Shown: in pieces, positions 34,732 to 43,388 of the stretch | How the letters are laid out: the number at the start of each line of letters is the position of its first letter | Numbering within the stretch: position 1 is the stretch's first letter | From: Cryomorpha sp963748925 | Lineage (GTDB): Bacteria > Bacteroidota > Bacteroidia > Flavobacteriales_D > Cryomorphaceae | Length of the DNA: 64,000 nucleotides | Reading direction: 5' to 3' | NCBI GenBank assembly: GCA_963748925.1 | Contig: CAVVKG010000009.1 | Coordinates: 372,001-436,000 of the forward strand | Notes under the pieces: model-generated | Told to the model about the DNA's origin: nothing | What the model saw: only the letters and a program-made list of their open reading frames with translations | The model's database searches: none | Position numbers and translations under genes: made by a program

Positions 34732-35772
34732 GTCCTCTTCTCTTTGCTTCTTCATAAAAGCATCCCAGCCTTGAGCTTTTAGCTCGTGTGCTTTGCCGTC
34801 CCGCGATATAAGTTGAGGTGAACCGCCGGCTTCCATATGGCCAATAAAGGTGAAATTGGGATTGCCTTTTAGCTTTTCATAGTCACTTTGGGCAATGGTA
34901 AATAACAGTTCGTAATCTTCGCCACCGCTCAATGCGCAAAGCGTTGGGTCAAGGTTAAACTCCTCCGCAGTAGAAATAACAGTAGGGTCTATTGGAATTT
35001 TCTCTTCATAGAGATGAGCTCCGATGTCGCTTTTGTCGCATAAATGCAAAACCTCTGAAGCTAACCCATCAGAAATATCAATCATCGACGAAGGTGTAAC
35101 TCCCAGTTGAGCTAATAATTCAACCACATCTTTTCTTGCTTCTGGCTTGAGCTGGCGCTCCAGAATATAATCGTGGCCTTCCAGGTCTGGCTGAACTCCG
35201 GGTGTAGATTCAAAAACCGCTTTTTCGCGCTCTAGAATTTGCAGACCCATATATGCGGCACCCAAATCGCCGGAAACCACAAGTAAGTCTTTGTCCTTAG
35301 CACCGCTTCTATAAACCACCTTGTCTTTATCCACTTTGCCGTAAGCGGCAATATTTACTACAAGACCACTCTTGCTGCTCACTGTATCGCCTCCTACAAT
35401 ATCCACCCCGTATTTATCGGCGGCGCTTAAAATTCCGGCGTATAATTCTTCTATTGCTTCAAGAGAAAAGCGATTGCTTAAGCCAATAGAGACAACCATA
35501 TGCGTAGGCTTCCCGTTCATAGCGTAGATATCGGAAAAATTGGACACAGCACATTTATAACCGAGGTGCTTAAGTGGGGCATATGATAGGTCGAAATGAA
35601 CGCCTTCCATCAGCATATCTGTGGTAATTAATGTATAGTGATCGCCACCATCAAGCACAGCAGCATCATCGCCAATGCCTAAAACGGTATCAGGATTTGT
35701 GTTTTTGATGTGCGTAGAAAGGTGTTTGATCAATCCAAATTCACCTAGATCTTCGAGTTCTGTTCTATTCAT
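34726..35772 (-). CDS. thiL: Thiamine-monophosphate kinase
   Basis: 348 aa from ATG 35772. AIR-synthase-like fold with metal/ATP motifs GIGDDAAVLDGGD, NFSDIYAMNGKP, VGGDTVSSK, ISDGLASEVLHL and SGGEDYELLF. It phosphorylates thiamine monophosphate to the active diphosphate. An upstream in-frame start at 35829 is rejected because the -7 promoter box lies between it and ATG 35772. It converges with the helical hypothetical gene (6-bp overlap) and is divergent from the suf operon. No other thiamine gene is nearby. Confidence 0.95.
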   Translation of the reverse strand: MNRTELEDLGEFGLIKHLSTHIKNTNPDTVLGIGDDAAVLDGGDHYTLITTDMLMEGVHFDLSYAPLKHLGYKCAVSNFSDIYAMNGKPTHMVVSIGLSNRFSLEAIEELYAGILSAADKYGVDIVGGDTVSSKSGLVVNIAAYGKVDKDKVVYRSGAKDKDLLVVSGDLGAAYMGLQILEREKAVFESTPGVQPDLEGHDYILERQLKPEARKDVVELLAQLGVTPSSMIDISDGLASEVLHLCDKSDIGAHLYEEKIPIDPTVISTAEEFNLDPTLCALSGGEDYELLFTIAQSDYEKLKGNPNFTFIGHMEAGGSPQLISRDGKAHELKAQGWDAFMKKQREEDS

Positions 35773-35791
35773 GGTTTCAATTTTTCGACTG

Positions 35792-35799
35792 CAAAGATA
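35792..35799 (-). promoter_or_regulatory. -7 promoter box of thiL
   Basis: Minus-strand TATCTTTG, ending 19 nt before ATG 35772; leader of about 15 nt. No -33 TTG is evident. Confidence 0.55.
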
Positions 35800-35850
35800 A
35801 GAGTTTGATAGGTCTTGTCTATGTGGCATTCTAAATACAAAAGAGAGATG

Positions 35851-35882
35851 TTTGTTTCAATCGCTAAAAGATGGTATTTTTG
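35851..35882 (+). promoter_or_regulatory. Promoter of the suf operon
   Basis: TTTG (35851-35854), 20-bp spacer and TATTTTTG (35875-35882) match the Bacteroidota consensus. The leader to ATG 35966 is about 77 nt and contains an AAAGAG/CTCTTT pair, leaving room for regulation. Confidence 0.7.
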
Positions 35883-35965
35883 CACTGTAATTGCAATTTA
35901 TAATTAATCTAAATAAAAGAGATTTCCCTTTAACAAAAGCTCTTTGAGAATGTTAGGTTAACTAA

Positions 35966-36301
35966 ATGAGAGGTATGATAAAAGTAAAAGACAGCGCAAG
36001 AGATGAAGTGAAGCGCATAATACATGAAAAGGATGCCGGTGACGAGGCTTTTATTCGCGTAGGTGTTCAAGGTGGAGGTTGCAGCGGATTGATGTATGAG
36101 TTGAATTTTGACACAATAATGAAAGAAGATGATAAGGCTTTTGAAGACAATGGAATTAAAATCGTTGTGGACAAGAAAAGTTATCTCTACTTAATAGGAA
36201 CTGAGCTGGATTATTCTGGAGGACTGAATGGAAAGGGATTTTCATTTATCAACCCTAATGCCAATCGCACATGCGGTTGTGGCGAGAGTTTCTCAATATA
36301 A
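35966..36301 (+). CDS. sufA: Iron-sulfur assembly A-type carrier (SufA/IscA/HesB)
   Basis: 111 aa (108 if the second ATG at 35975 is used). The three family cysteines are present: Cys in GVQGGGCSGLMYELNF and the C-terminal CGCGESF pair. A-type carriers accept clusters from the SufBCD scaffold and pass them to apo-proteins. It is the first gene of the suf operon, with the promoter at 35851-35882 and sufB following 10 bp later. Confidence 0.95.
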   Translation: MRGMIKVKDSARDEVKRIIHEKDAGDEAFIRVGVQGGGCSGLMYELNFDTIMKEDDKAFEDNGIKIVVDKKSYLYLIGTELDYSGGLNGKGFSFINPNANRTCGCGESFSI

Positions 36302-36311
36302 CAGGTTAAGA

Positions 36312-37757
36312 ATGGCATCTAACGAAGACATATTATTAAAGGAAGTAACCGGAAAAGAATATAAGTACGGTTTTACTACAAATATTAAATCAGACAAAGC
36401 ACCACTTGGGCTTAGTGAAGATATTATTCGCTTTATTTCTGCCAAGAAAAACGAGCCGGAGTGGTTACTTGAATACCGACTCGAGTCTTATAAAGTATGG
36501 CTAAATATGGTTGAACCGGAGTGGGCACATGTAAAATATCCGAAACCCAATTTTCAGGATATTTACTACTACTCGGCGCCGCAGCCAAAGAAAAAGCTTG
36601 ACAGCCTGGATGAAGTAGATCCGGAATTGCTGGAAATGTATAAAAAGCTTGGTATTTCCATAGATGAGCAGAAACGCCTTACTGGTGTAGCTGTAGATAT
36701 AGTAATGGATAGTGTTTCTGTGGCAACTACGTTTAAGAAAAAACTTGGTGAACTGGGCATTATCTTTTGCTCGTTTAGCGAAGCTGTGCAGAATCACCCT
36801 GAGTTGGTTCGCGAATATCTCGGTACAGTAGTTCCTAAAGGCGACAACTTTTACGCTGCGCTGAATAGTGCGGTTTTCACCGACGGGTCTTTTGCATACA
36901 TCCCTAAAGGAGTGCGTTGCCCAATGGAGTTATCGACTTATTTTAGAATTAACGAAGCCCAAACCGGACAGTTTGAACGCACACTGGTTGTTGCAGATCA
37001 AGGTAGCTACGTTAGCTATCTGGAAGGTTGTACCGCTCCAAGTCGCGATGAAAACCAGCTCCATGCCGCTGTGGTTGAGCTAATTGCTCTGGACGACGCC
37101 GAAATAAAATATTCAACCGTTCAAAATTGGTATCCCGGTGATGCAAATGGTAAAGGTGGCGTTTTCAACTTCGTTACTAAACGTGGTCTTTGCGAAACGA
37201 ATTCAAAAATTTCCTGGACACAGGTAGAAACAGGCTCTGCTGTTACCTGGAAGTACCCATCGTGTATTCTGAAGGGTGACAATTCAGTCGGCGAATTTTA
37301 CTCGGTTGCGGTAACCAATAATTACCAGCAGGCCGATACAGGAACCAAGATGATTCACATTGGTAAAAACACCAAAAGCACGATTATCTCAAAAGGTATC
37401 TCGGCCGGGCAGAGCCAAAACTCTTACCGCGGACTCGTGAAGATTAATAAATCTGCAAAAAACGCGCGTAACTTTTCGCAATGCGACTCGCTTCTAATGA
37501 GCGATCGTTGTGGGGCACACACTTTTCCTTACATAGAAGTGGGTAACAGCACGGCTAAAGTTGAGCACGAAGCCACTACTTCTAAAATTGGTGAAGACCA
37601 GATTTTTTACTGCCTTCAGCGAGGAATTAGTGAAGAAAAAGCCATTAGCTTAATCGTTAATGGATATTGCAAAGATGTTTTAAATAAGCTGCCCATGGAA
37701 TTTGCGGTTGAAGCGCAAAAGCTTCTCGCCATTTCTTTAGAAGGTAGTGTAGGATAA
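36312..37757 (+). CDS. sufB: Fe-S cluster assembly scaffold protein SufB
   Basis: 481 aa from ATG 36312; the longer frame from 36228 runs through sufA and is rejected. Conserved segments include AYIPKGVRCPMELSTYFRIN, SYLEGCTAP, the GVFNFVTKRG stretch, CDSLLMSDRCGAHTFPYIEV with the essential Cys, and EHEATTSKIGEDQIFYCLQRGI. It forms the SufBC2D scaffold on which [4Fe-4S] clusters are built. It is followed by sufC after 23 bp. Confidence 0.97.
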   Translation: MASNEDILLKEVTGKEYKYGFTTNIKSDKAPLGLSEDIIRFISAKKNEPEWLLEYRLESYKVWLNMVEPEWAHVKYPKPNFQDIYYYSAPQPKKKLDSLDEVDPELLEMYKKLGISIDEQKRLTGVAVDIVMDSVSVATTFKKKLGELGIIFCSFSEAVQNHPELVREYLGTVVPKGDNFYAALNSAVFTDGSFAYIPKGVRCPMELSTYFRINEAQTGQFERTLVVADQGSYVSYLEGCTAPSRDENQLHAAVVELIALDDAEIKYSTVQNWYPGDANGKGGVFNFVTKRGLCETNSKISWTQVETGSAVTWKYPSCILKGDNSVGEFYSVAVTNNYQQADTGTKMIHIGKNTKSTIISKGISAGQSQNSYRGLVKINKSAKNARNFSQCDSLLMSDRCGAHTFPYIEVGNSTAKVEHEATTSKIGEDQIFYCLQRGISEEKAISLIVNGYCKDVLNKLPMEFAVEAQKLLAISLEGSVG

Positions 37758-37780
37758 TAATAGTAGAAAAGATAAGCAAA

Positions 37781-38542
37781 ATGCTAAGCGTAAAGAATTT
37801 ACATGCCAGCGTAGATGGCAAGGAAATATTAAAAGGATTATCATTAGAAGTAAAACCCGGTGAAGTACACGCCATTATGGGTCCAAATGGATCGGGCAAA
37901 AGTACTTTTGCGGCTGTCCTTGCGGGAAATGAAGACTTTGAAGTAACAGAAGGGTCGGTTACCTTTCTGGGAAATGACTTACTGGAAATGGGACCGGACG
38001 AAAGATCGCATGAAGGTGTATTTCTAGCATTTCAATATCCGGTAGAAATTCCCGGAGTGAGCAATATCAACTTTCTCAAAGCGGCTATCAATGAGCGCCG
38101 TGAAGCTAAAGGTGAAGACCCCATTTCTGCAAAGGAATTTTTGCAGATGGTAAAAGAAAAATCTAAGTTGGTTGAGCTTGACAATAAGCTAACAAATAGA
38201 AGTGTAAACGAAGGATTTTCGGGGGGAGAGAAAAAGCGAAATGAAATTTTTCAGATGGCTATGCTCGAGCCAAAATTAGGAATACTTGACGAAACAGATA
38301 GCGGACTGGATATTGACGCCCTGCGCATAGTTGCAAATGGTGTAAATCAATTACGCGCTGCCGATCGCTCGTTCGTGGTGGTAACTCACTACCAGCGATT
38401 GCTCGATTATATAGTTCCAGATTTCGTACACGTGCTTTACAACGGCCGCATAGTAAAAACCGGAGGTAAAGAACTTGCGCTTAAGCTGGAAGAGCAAGGA
38501 TACGACTGGATTAAACAAGAAATTGACAAGGTACCTGCTTAA
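37781..38542 (+). CDS. sufC: Fe-S cluster assembly ATPase SufC
   Basis: 253-aa ABC-type ATPase. Walker A GPNGSGKST near residue 38, Q-loop AFQYPVEIPG, signature FSGGEKKRNEIFQMAMLEP, Walker B followed by LDETDSGLDIDALR, and H-loop VVVTHYQRLL. It supplies energy for cluster assembly in SufBC2D. Its TAA overlaps the sufD ATG. Confidence 0.97.
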   Translation: MLSVKNLHASVDGKEILKGLSLEVKPGEVHAIMGPNGSGKSTFAAVLAGNEDFEVTEGSVTFLGNDLLEMGPDERSHEGVFLAFQYPVEIPGVSNINFLKAAINERREAKGEDPISAKEFLQMVKEKSKLVELDNKLTNRSVNEGFSGGEKKRNEIFQMAMLEPKLGILDETDSGLDIDALRIVANGVNQLRAADRSFVVVTHYQRLLDYIVPDFVHVLYNGRIVKTGGKELALKLEEQGYDWIKQEIDKVPA

Positions 38543-39825
38543 TGATGGAAATAGTGCAAGAGACAACTAAACTTAATGCCCTTACCGGAATTCTGGGTGA
38601 GCGGTATGTAGCCAAAATTCCCAAGCTTTTCGAGGCGCGCAGAAGCGATGCGAGAAAGGCTTTGGAAACCCTTGAGTTTCCAACGACCAAACAGGAATAC
38701 TGGAAATATACGCGTACAGGACAAATAGCGAATAAGAACTGGCAATTTGCCGAAAATTTTGATTTGCCGGAATTGCCCGTTTCCATAGATGAACTTTCAC
38801 CACGCATGGTGTTTGTGAATGGTGTTTACAATGAGGCACATTCTGAAATGGAAACAGTGAAAGGTTTAGAAATAACCCAATTCTCGAAATCGAAAATGGG
38901 GTTTATTTCCGATTTAGAGCCATACACAGATTATGCTCTTTCTCCTTTTTTAGCCCTGAACACTTTGCTTCCGCAAGATGGTTACTCTATTCGCGTAAGC
39001 AAGAACCAAGCAATTGAAAAGCCGCTTAACATAATTAATGTTTATACCGGCGACACCACTATTTCGCAACCGCGAAGTGCTATTTATCTTGAAACAGGCG
39101 CAGAGCTAAAGATTACGGAACTCCACATCCACTCTAGTAACCACCCCACCTTTAGCAATACCGCACTCGAAGTGCAGCTCGAAGCTAATAGCAAGCTGGG
39201 TATTGATGTAATTCAAAAAGGAAATGACAACAGCTACCACTTGCAACAGCTTGACGCTGTAGTGGCGGGTGATGCGAATTTTACACACAACAATTTTACC
39301 ATGCGCGGAAAATGGACCCGCAATAATGGGAATGTGCGTTTGAAAGGAAGCAATACTACAGCTAACTTGAATGGTTTTTATATTCCCAATGGTGCAGAAC
39401 ATGTAGATAACCATACGGTAATGGATCATGAACAGCCTCATTGCGATTCGAATGAATTGTACCGGGGCGTAATGCTCGGAAGGTCATCGGCGGTTTTTAA
39501 CGGAAAAGTTTTCGTTCGTCCGCACGCTCAAAAAACCAATGCTTTTCAAAGCAATGGAAATATTTTGGTGAGCGACGATGCGACGGTCAATTCAAAGCCG
39601 GAATTGGAAATTTACGCAGATGATGTGAAGTGCAGCCACGGAAGCACGACAGGTCAGATTGATGAAGAAGCTATTTATTATCTGCGCACCCGTGGCCTAT
39701 CGGCTGTAAGTGCCAGAAAAATGATGGTTGGCGCCTTTGCTGCCGATGTGCTGAACAATATGGTAAATCAGGAATGGCGCGAGTATATTGAAGAAGTAAT
39801 ATCACACGAATTATCAAAAGCTTAA
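38542..39825 (+). CDS. sufD: Fe-S cluster assembly protein SufD
   Basis: 427 aa; the start is ATG 38542 or the next codon, ATG 38545. The beta-helix core contains DHEQPHCDSNELYRGVMLG, FNGKVFVRPHAQKTNAFQSN and CSHGSTTGQIDEEAIYYLRTRG. It is the SufB paralogue of the scaffold complex and contributes the His and Cys at the SufB-SufD interface. It directly overlaps sufC and is two bases before sufS. Confidence 0.96.
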   Translation: MMEIVQETTKLNALTGILGERYVAKIPKLFEARRSDARKALETLEFPTTKQEYWKYTRTGQIANKNWQFAENFDLPELPVSIDELSPRMVFVNGVYNEAHSEMETVKGLEITQFSKSKMGFISDLEPYTDYALSPFLALNTLLPQDGYSIRVSKNQAIEKPLNIINVYTGDTTISQPRSAIYLETGAELKITELHIHSSNHPTFSNTALEVQLEANSKLGIDVIQKGNDNSYHLQQLDAVVAGDANFTHNNFTMRGKWTRNNGNVRLKGSNTTANLNGFYIPNGAEHVDNHTVMDHEQPHCDSNELYRGVMLGRSSAVFNGKVFVRPHAQKTNAFQSNGNILVSDDATVNSKPELEIYADDVKCSHGSTTGQIDEEAIYYLRTRGLSAVSARKMMVGAFAADVLNNMVNQEWREYIEEVISHELSKA

Positions 39826-39826
39826 A

Positions 39827-41068
39827 ATGAGCAGTCTCGAAGCGAAAATGGTTTTAGAAAATGAAGCAATAAGAGCAGAATTTCCGATTTTAAAAAGGGA
39901 AGTGAACGGCCATAAATTGGTTTATCTGGATAATGCCGCTTCATCGCAAAAACCTAACGCGGTTCTTGATGCCATTACAAATTATTATAGTTTCCATCAC
40001 AGTAATGTACATAGAGGGGTACACTTCTTGAGCCAACTTGCTACTGAAAAGTACGAAGGCGCACGGGAGAAGCTTCGAGGATTTATAAATGCCAAAAGCA
40101 CTAAAGAAGTTCTTTTTACCAAGGGCACTACCGATGGGATTAATCTGGTAAGCTATGGATTGTCAAGAAGTTTGCTAAAGCCTGGCGATGAGATTTTGAT
40201 TTCAGAAATGGAGCACCACTCCAATATTGTGCCTTGGCAAATTGCTGCCCGAGATTCGGGGGCAAAGCTGGTGGTGGCAGAAGTTTTAGCGGATGGGTCG
40301 CTTTGCATGGACGATTTTCGCAAAAAGCTTTCTGATAAAACTAAATTAGTAAGCATTGTACATGTGAGCAATACACTTGGAACAATTAATCCGGTAGAGG
40401 AGATTACCAAACTGGCTCATGAAAAAGGAGCGCTCGTTATGATAGACGGAGCACAGTCTGTTCCGCATCAAAAGGTGGATGTACAAGCTATCGATTGCGA
40501 TTTTTATGTGCTTTCGGGTCATAAAATGTATGGCCCCACAGGCAGTGGGATTTTATATGGAAAAGAAACAATACTCAATAGTATGCCGCCTTACCAGTCG
40601 GGTGGCGAAATGATTAAAATCGTGTCTTTTGAAGAAACTACCTACAATGAATTGCCATTTAAATTTGAGGCTGGCACGCCAAATATGGAAGCCGGAATAG
40701 GATTGGCCGCGGCGGTAGATTTCATGGAATCGATTGGTTTTGATAAGCTTATGCACATTGAGCAAGAGCTAGTTGCTTATGCGCACGAACGCCTTAGCGA
40801 AGTAGAAGGTATAAGGTTTATAGGAACCGCTCCTAAAAAAGCAAGTGTTGTTTCGTTTGTGGTAGAAGGGACTCACCCAACAGATATCGGTACAATAATC
40901 GATAAGTTGGGAATAGCTGTTCGTACCGGACACCATTGTACTCAGCCCCTTATGGATAAGTTCGGACTTCCGGGCACAGTACGAGCCTCATTTGCCGTTT
41001 ACAATACGTTTGAAGAAATTGATTTGCTTTCAGCTGCCGTAAAACGCGCTGTAAAAATGTTGAAGTGA
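39827..41068 (+). CDS. sufS: Cysteine desulfurase SufS
   Basis: 413-aa PLP enzyme. VYLDNAASSQKP at the N-terminus, EMEHHSNIVPW, IDGAQSVPH, the PLP lysine in VLSGHKMYGPTGSG, and the active-site Cys in RTGHHCTQPLM (the short group II loop). It moves sulfur from cysteine to SufE and then SufB. Its TGA overlaps the sufE start. Confidence 0.97.
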   Translation: MSSLEAKMVLENEAIRAEFPILKREVNGHKLVYLDNAASSQKPNAVLDAITNYYSFHHSNVHRGVHFLSQLATEKYEGAREKLRGFINAKSTKEVLFTKGTTDGINLVSYGLSRSLLKPGDEILISEMEHHSNIVPWQIAARDSGAKLVVAEVLADGSLCMDDFRKKLSDKTKLVSIVHVSNTLGTINPVEEITKLAHEKGALVMIDGAQSVPHQKVDVQAIDCDFYVLSGHKMYGPTGSGILYGKETILNSMPPYQSGGEMIKIVSFEETTYNELPFKFEAGTPNMEAGIGLAAAVDFMESIGFDKLMHIEQELVAYAHERLSEVEGIRFIGTAPKKASVVSFVVEGTHPTDIGTIIDKLGIAVRTGHHCTQPLMDKFGLPGTVRASFAVYNTFEEIDLLSAAVKRAVKMLK

Positions 41069-41508
41069 TGCCAGAGAAAATAGCAGAAATTGAACAAGAG
41101 ATTATTGATGAGTTTGAATTCCTTCCGGACTGGATGGATAAGTACGAGCATATAATTGATCTGGGAAAAAGCCTGCCGCTAATTGACGATGCCCACAAGA
41201 CAAAGGAAAACCTGATAAAAGGGTGTCAATCTCAGGTTTGGCTGCATGGCGAGCTTGAAAAAGATGGTAAAATTGACTTCACAGCCGACAGCGATGCCAT
41301 CATTACCAAAGGGATAATTGCTTTGATGATTCGGGTGTTAAACCACCAGAAGCCAGAAAACATTCTCGCGGCCGAATTGAATTTTATCGACAAAATAGGT
41401 TTGAAAGAGCATCTTTCACCTACACGCTCAAACGGGCTGGTGTCAATGGTAAAACAAATAAAACTTTACGCCTTAGCCTTCCAGGCAAAATCGAAGCAAA
41501 ATGGATAA
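41068..41508 (+). CDS. sufE: Sulfur acceptor protein SufE
   Basis: 146 aa from ATG 41068; the upstream GTG at 41065 adds one residue. The sulfur-accepting Cys is in LIKGCQSQVWL, with the preceding DDAHKTKENLI typical of SufE. It shuttles persulfide from SufS to SufBCD. It overlaps sufS by one base and the DUF59 gene by eight. Confidence 0.95.
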   Translation: MPEKIAEIEQEIIDEFEFLPDWMDKYEHIIDLGKSLPLIDDAHKTKENLIKGCQSQVWLHGELEKDGKIDFTADSDAIITKGIIALMIRVLNHQKPENILAAELNFIDKIGLKEHLSPTRSNGLVSMVKQIKLYALAFQAKSKQNG

Positions 41509-41812
41509 AAGAGACTTAGAAAACATGGTTATTTCCGTTGTTAAGACGGTCTATGACCCAGAAATACCTGTTGACGTTTATGAGCTTGGTCTTATTTACG
41601 ATATAGCCATAAGCGACGACAACGAAGTGAAAATTTCAATGACTCTGACGTCGCCATCTTGTCCTGTTGCAGAATCGCTTCCGGCTGAGGTAGAGGCGAA
41701 AGTGGAAAGTTTGGATCAAGTAAAAAAAGCAATCGTTGAAATTACTTTTGATCCGCCATGGGATAAAGATATGATGAGTGAAGAAGCACAACTTGAACTT
41801 GGATTTTTGTAA
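41501..41812 (+). CDS. SUF-associated DUF59 (MIP18/SufT-like) protein
   Basis: 103 aa with the DUF59 core VYDPEIPVDVYELGLIYDI and the conserved Cys in MTLTSPSCPVAESLP. Proteins of this family act late in Fe-S maturation and occur regularly at the end of suf operons. Start ATG 41501 lies inside the end of sufE, and its stop overlaps the DUF2480 start. Confidence 0.92.
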   Translation: MDKRDLENMVISVVKTVYDPEIPVDVYELGLIYDIAISDDNEVKISMTLTSPSCPVAESLPAEVEAKVESLDQVKKAIVEITFDPPWDKDMMSEEAQLELGFL

Positions 41813-42321
41813 TGGACGAGCAACCAATTGTAAATAAAATAGCGAAGGCGGGGCTCAATGTTTTAGAAATGAGTCGATTTACGTCGAGTGATGAGATTCA
41901 ATCCATAGATATTGCGGGCCAGTTATGGCAGGGAATAGCCCTGAAAGAAAAAGATTTCAGAGCGTATATTTCTGATATTGATTGGTCTGCTTACGAAAAT
42001 AAGTATGTAGCTGTTTTTTGCAGTGCAGATGCCATTATCCCTAATTGGGCATTTATGCTTATTGCTTCATCTCTTGCTCCGCATACGCAACACATCTACT
42101 TCGGTAAACCTGCCGACTATGCTTCTCATTTTGTGCGTCAACGTATCGAAAAACTCGATTTAGAAGAATTTCGAGATCAGCGCGTTATGGTAAAAGGTTG
42201 CGGCGATAAGGCGATAGATTTTTCCGCTTTTGGAGCGTTGGCAGCACGGCTTACCCCTGTTGTTAAGTCGCTTATGTTTGGTGAGCCTTGCAGTACTGTG
42301 CCGGTTTATAAGCGGAAGTAA
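41812..42321 (+). CDS. DUF2480 family protein at the end of the suf operon
   Basis: 169 aa, soluble. The sequence fits DUF2480, a Bacteroidota protein of unknown function: SIDIAGQLWQGIALKEKDFR in the N-terminal half and two Cys motifs near the C-terminus, VKGCGDK and FGEPCSTVPVYK. Overlap with the DUF59 gene (1 bp) places it in the suf operon, so a role in Fe-S cluster handling through the two cysteines is a reasonable inference, not shown. Confidence 0.85.
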   Translation: MDEQPIVNKIAKAGLNVLEMSRFTSSDEIQSIDIAGQLWQGIALKEKDFRAYISDIDWSAYENKYVAVFCSADAIIPNWAFMLIASSLAPHTQHIYFGKPADYASHFVRQRIEKLDLEEFRDQRVMVKGCGDKAIDFSAFGALAARLTPVVKSLMFGEPCSTVPVYKRK

Positions 42322-42339
42322 ACTCAGAAATTATTTTTA

Positions 42340-43236
42340 TTAGTCCTGGTTGGTGTTAATTCTCTTCAAATAAACATCCATTGAGTCCAAGCCTAACTCT
42401 AACCGTCGTTTATCAAGATCTATTTCGTTCTCGATAGGAGCTATTTCATAGTTTTCTGTGGAGTCGTTATATAAATATTGAGTTCCATAAAGCTGTTTCT
42501 CTCCGTCTGAAATCAATATTTTATCTGTCAGAGTTGCGAGATATCTGCCGTCCAGTTCGCCATATTCCACCGCATTTATTATTTCGGGCAGGTACTTCTT
42601 CTGGAGGGCGGTATCACTATATGTAAGAATCATTACTGCACCACGAAGCTGCTCTTGCCCAACTAAATTCTGACGGGGCCAGCCGTGTAATTCGATTAAA
42701 CTATCTAATTCAACTCCTTTCGCTTTTGCAATAACCCGCGTCTTTTCTATTTCTTTTTGGTATTCATCGGAGTCTTCTCCGTAAGTGTCTTCAGCTTTAG
42801 AAATCATTCGGTACTGTAATATGTACTCAGTTTTCATTTTAAGCAATTGCAAAGCGTAATCGGCATCACCAAATGGATAATATGTGTACCAGTTTCCGAT
42901 AATTTTTTTCTTAATTGCAGGCCAGTTTTTAGATGCTCTGGCGTTTTGCAGGTCTTCATCTACTATGGCATCTAAAATGAGTAAACCGCTATCTACAGCA
43001 GTTTGTAGATAAGAAATTGAAGTTTCCGCATCGCCGAGTAATGAGTAATTTACTGCGAGGTTGTACAGGCGGGAATTTCCTATTCCTTTAACCGTCAGTT
43101 CTTTTTCCAATTTGGTTATTTCCTGTCGGTAATGAATTGAATCACTTACGGATGCTGAGTTCTGACCTATAAGGAGATTTGGTAAGCTAATTCCGAGAAG
43201 AAGTACGAAAGTTTTTACAAATGAACTTGCTTGCAT
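42340..43236 (-). CDS. DUF6624-like secreted protein with TPR-like N-terminus
   Basis: 298 aa from ATG 43236 (MQASSFVKTFVLLLGISLPNLLIG signal peptide); the frame extending to 43308 adds 24 unlikely residues. A helical, TPR-like N-terminal part (LYNLAVNYSLLGDAETSISY) precedes a C-terminal domain with HGWPRQNLVG, QKKYLPEIINAVEYGEL and KQLYGTQYLYND, a pattern I associate with DUF6624. Function is unknown. It converges with the suf operon and lies downstream of purF with a 152-bp gap that holds a perfect palindrome. Confidence 0.75.
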   Translation of the reverse strand: MQASSFVKTFVLLLGISLPNLLIGQNSASVSDSIHYRQEITKLEKELTVKGIGNSRLYNLAVNYSLLGDAETSISYLQTAVDSGLLILDAIVDEDLQNARASKNWPAIKKKIIGNWYTYYPFGDADYALQLLKMKTEYILQYRMISKAEDTYGEDSDEYQKEIEKTRVIAKAKGVELDSLIELHGWPRQNLVGQEQLRGAVMILTYSDTALQKKYLPEIINAVEYGELDGRYLATLTDKILISDGEKQLYGTQYLYNDSTENYEIAPIENEIDLDKRRLELGLDSMDVYLKRINTNQD

Positions 43237-43308
43237 AGGTCTAATTTCTGATTGCCATAAGGTTGCGCCTTTTGGTAAACCAAAAAAAGCAAATTTCAAG
43301 CAATGCAA

Positions 43309-43322
43309 GTTATCGCGATAAC
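43309..43322. promoter_or_regulatory. Perfect 14-bp palindrome GTTATCGCGATAAC
   Basis: The palindrome lies 73 bp upstream of the DUF6624-like start and is followed by a second short one, ACAAA-G-TTTGT. A further inverted repeat, TTTTGGT-AA-ACCAAAA, is at 43270-43285. A regulator-binding site is a possible reading. Confidence 0.4.
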
Positions 43323-43388
43323 AAAGTTTGTCTTAATTTTTTAGAATCCGGATCAAACCATACTTTTAAAAACCGGTCTTAAAACAAC

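Noticed and set aside
35773..35829. Extended start of thiL
   Set aside because: The -7 box at 35792-35799 lies inside the extension, and the conserved protein begins at ATG 35772.
36228..36311. Long N-terminal extension of SufB
   Set aside because: The extension reads through the end of sufA in another frame; ATG 36312 gives the normal SufB length.
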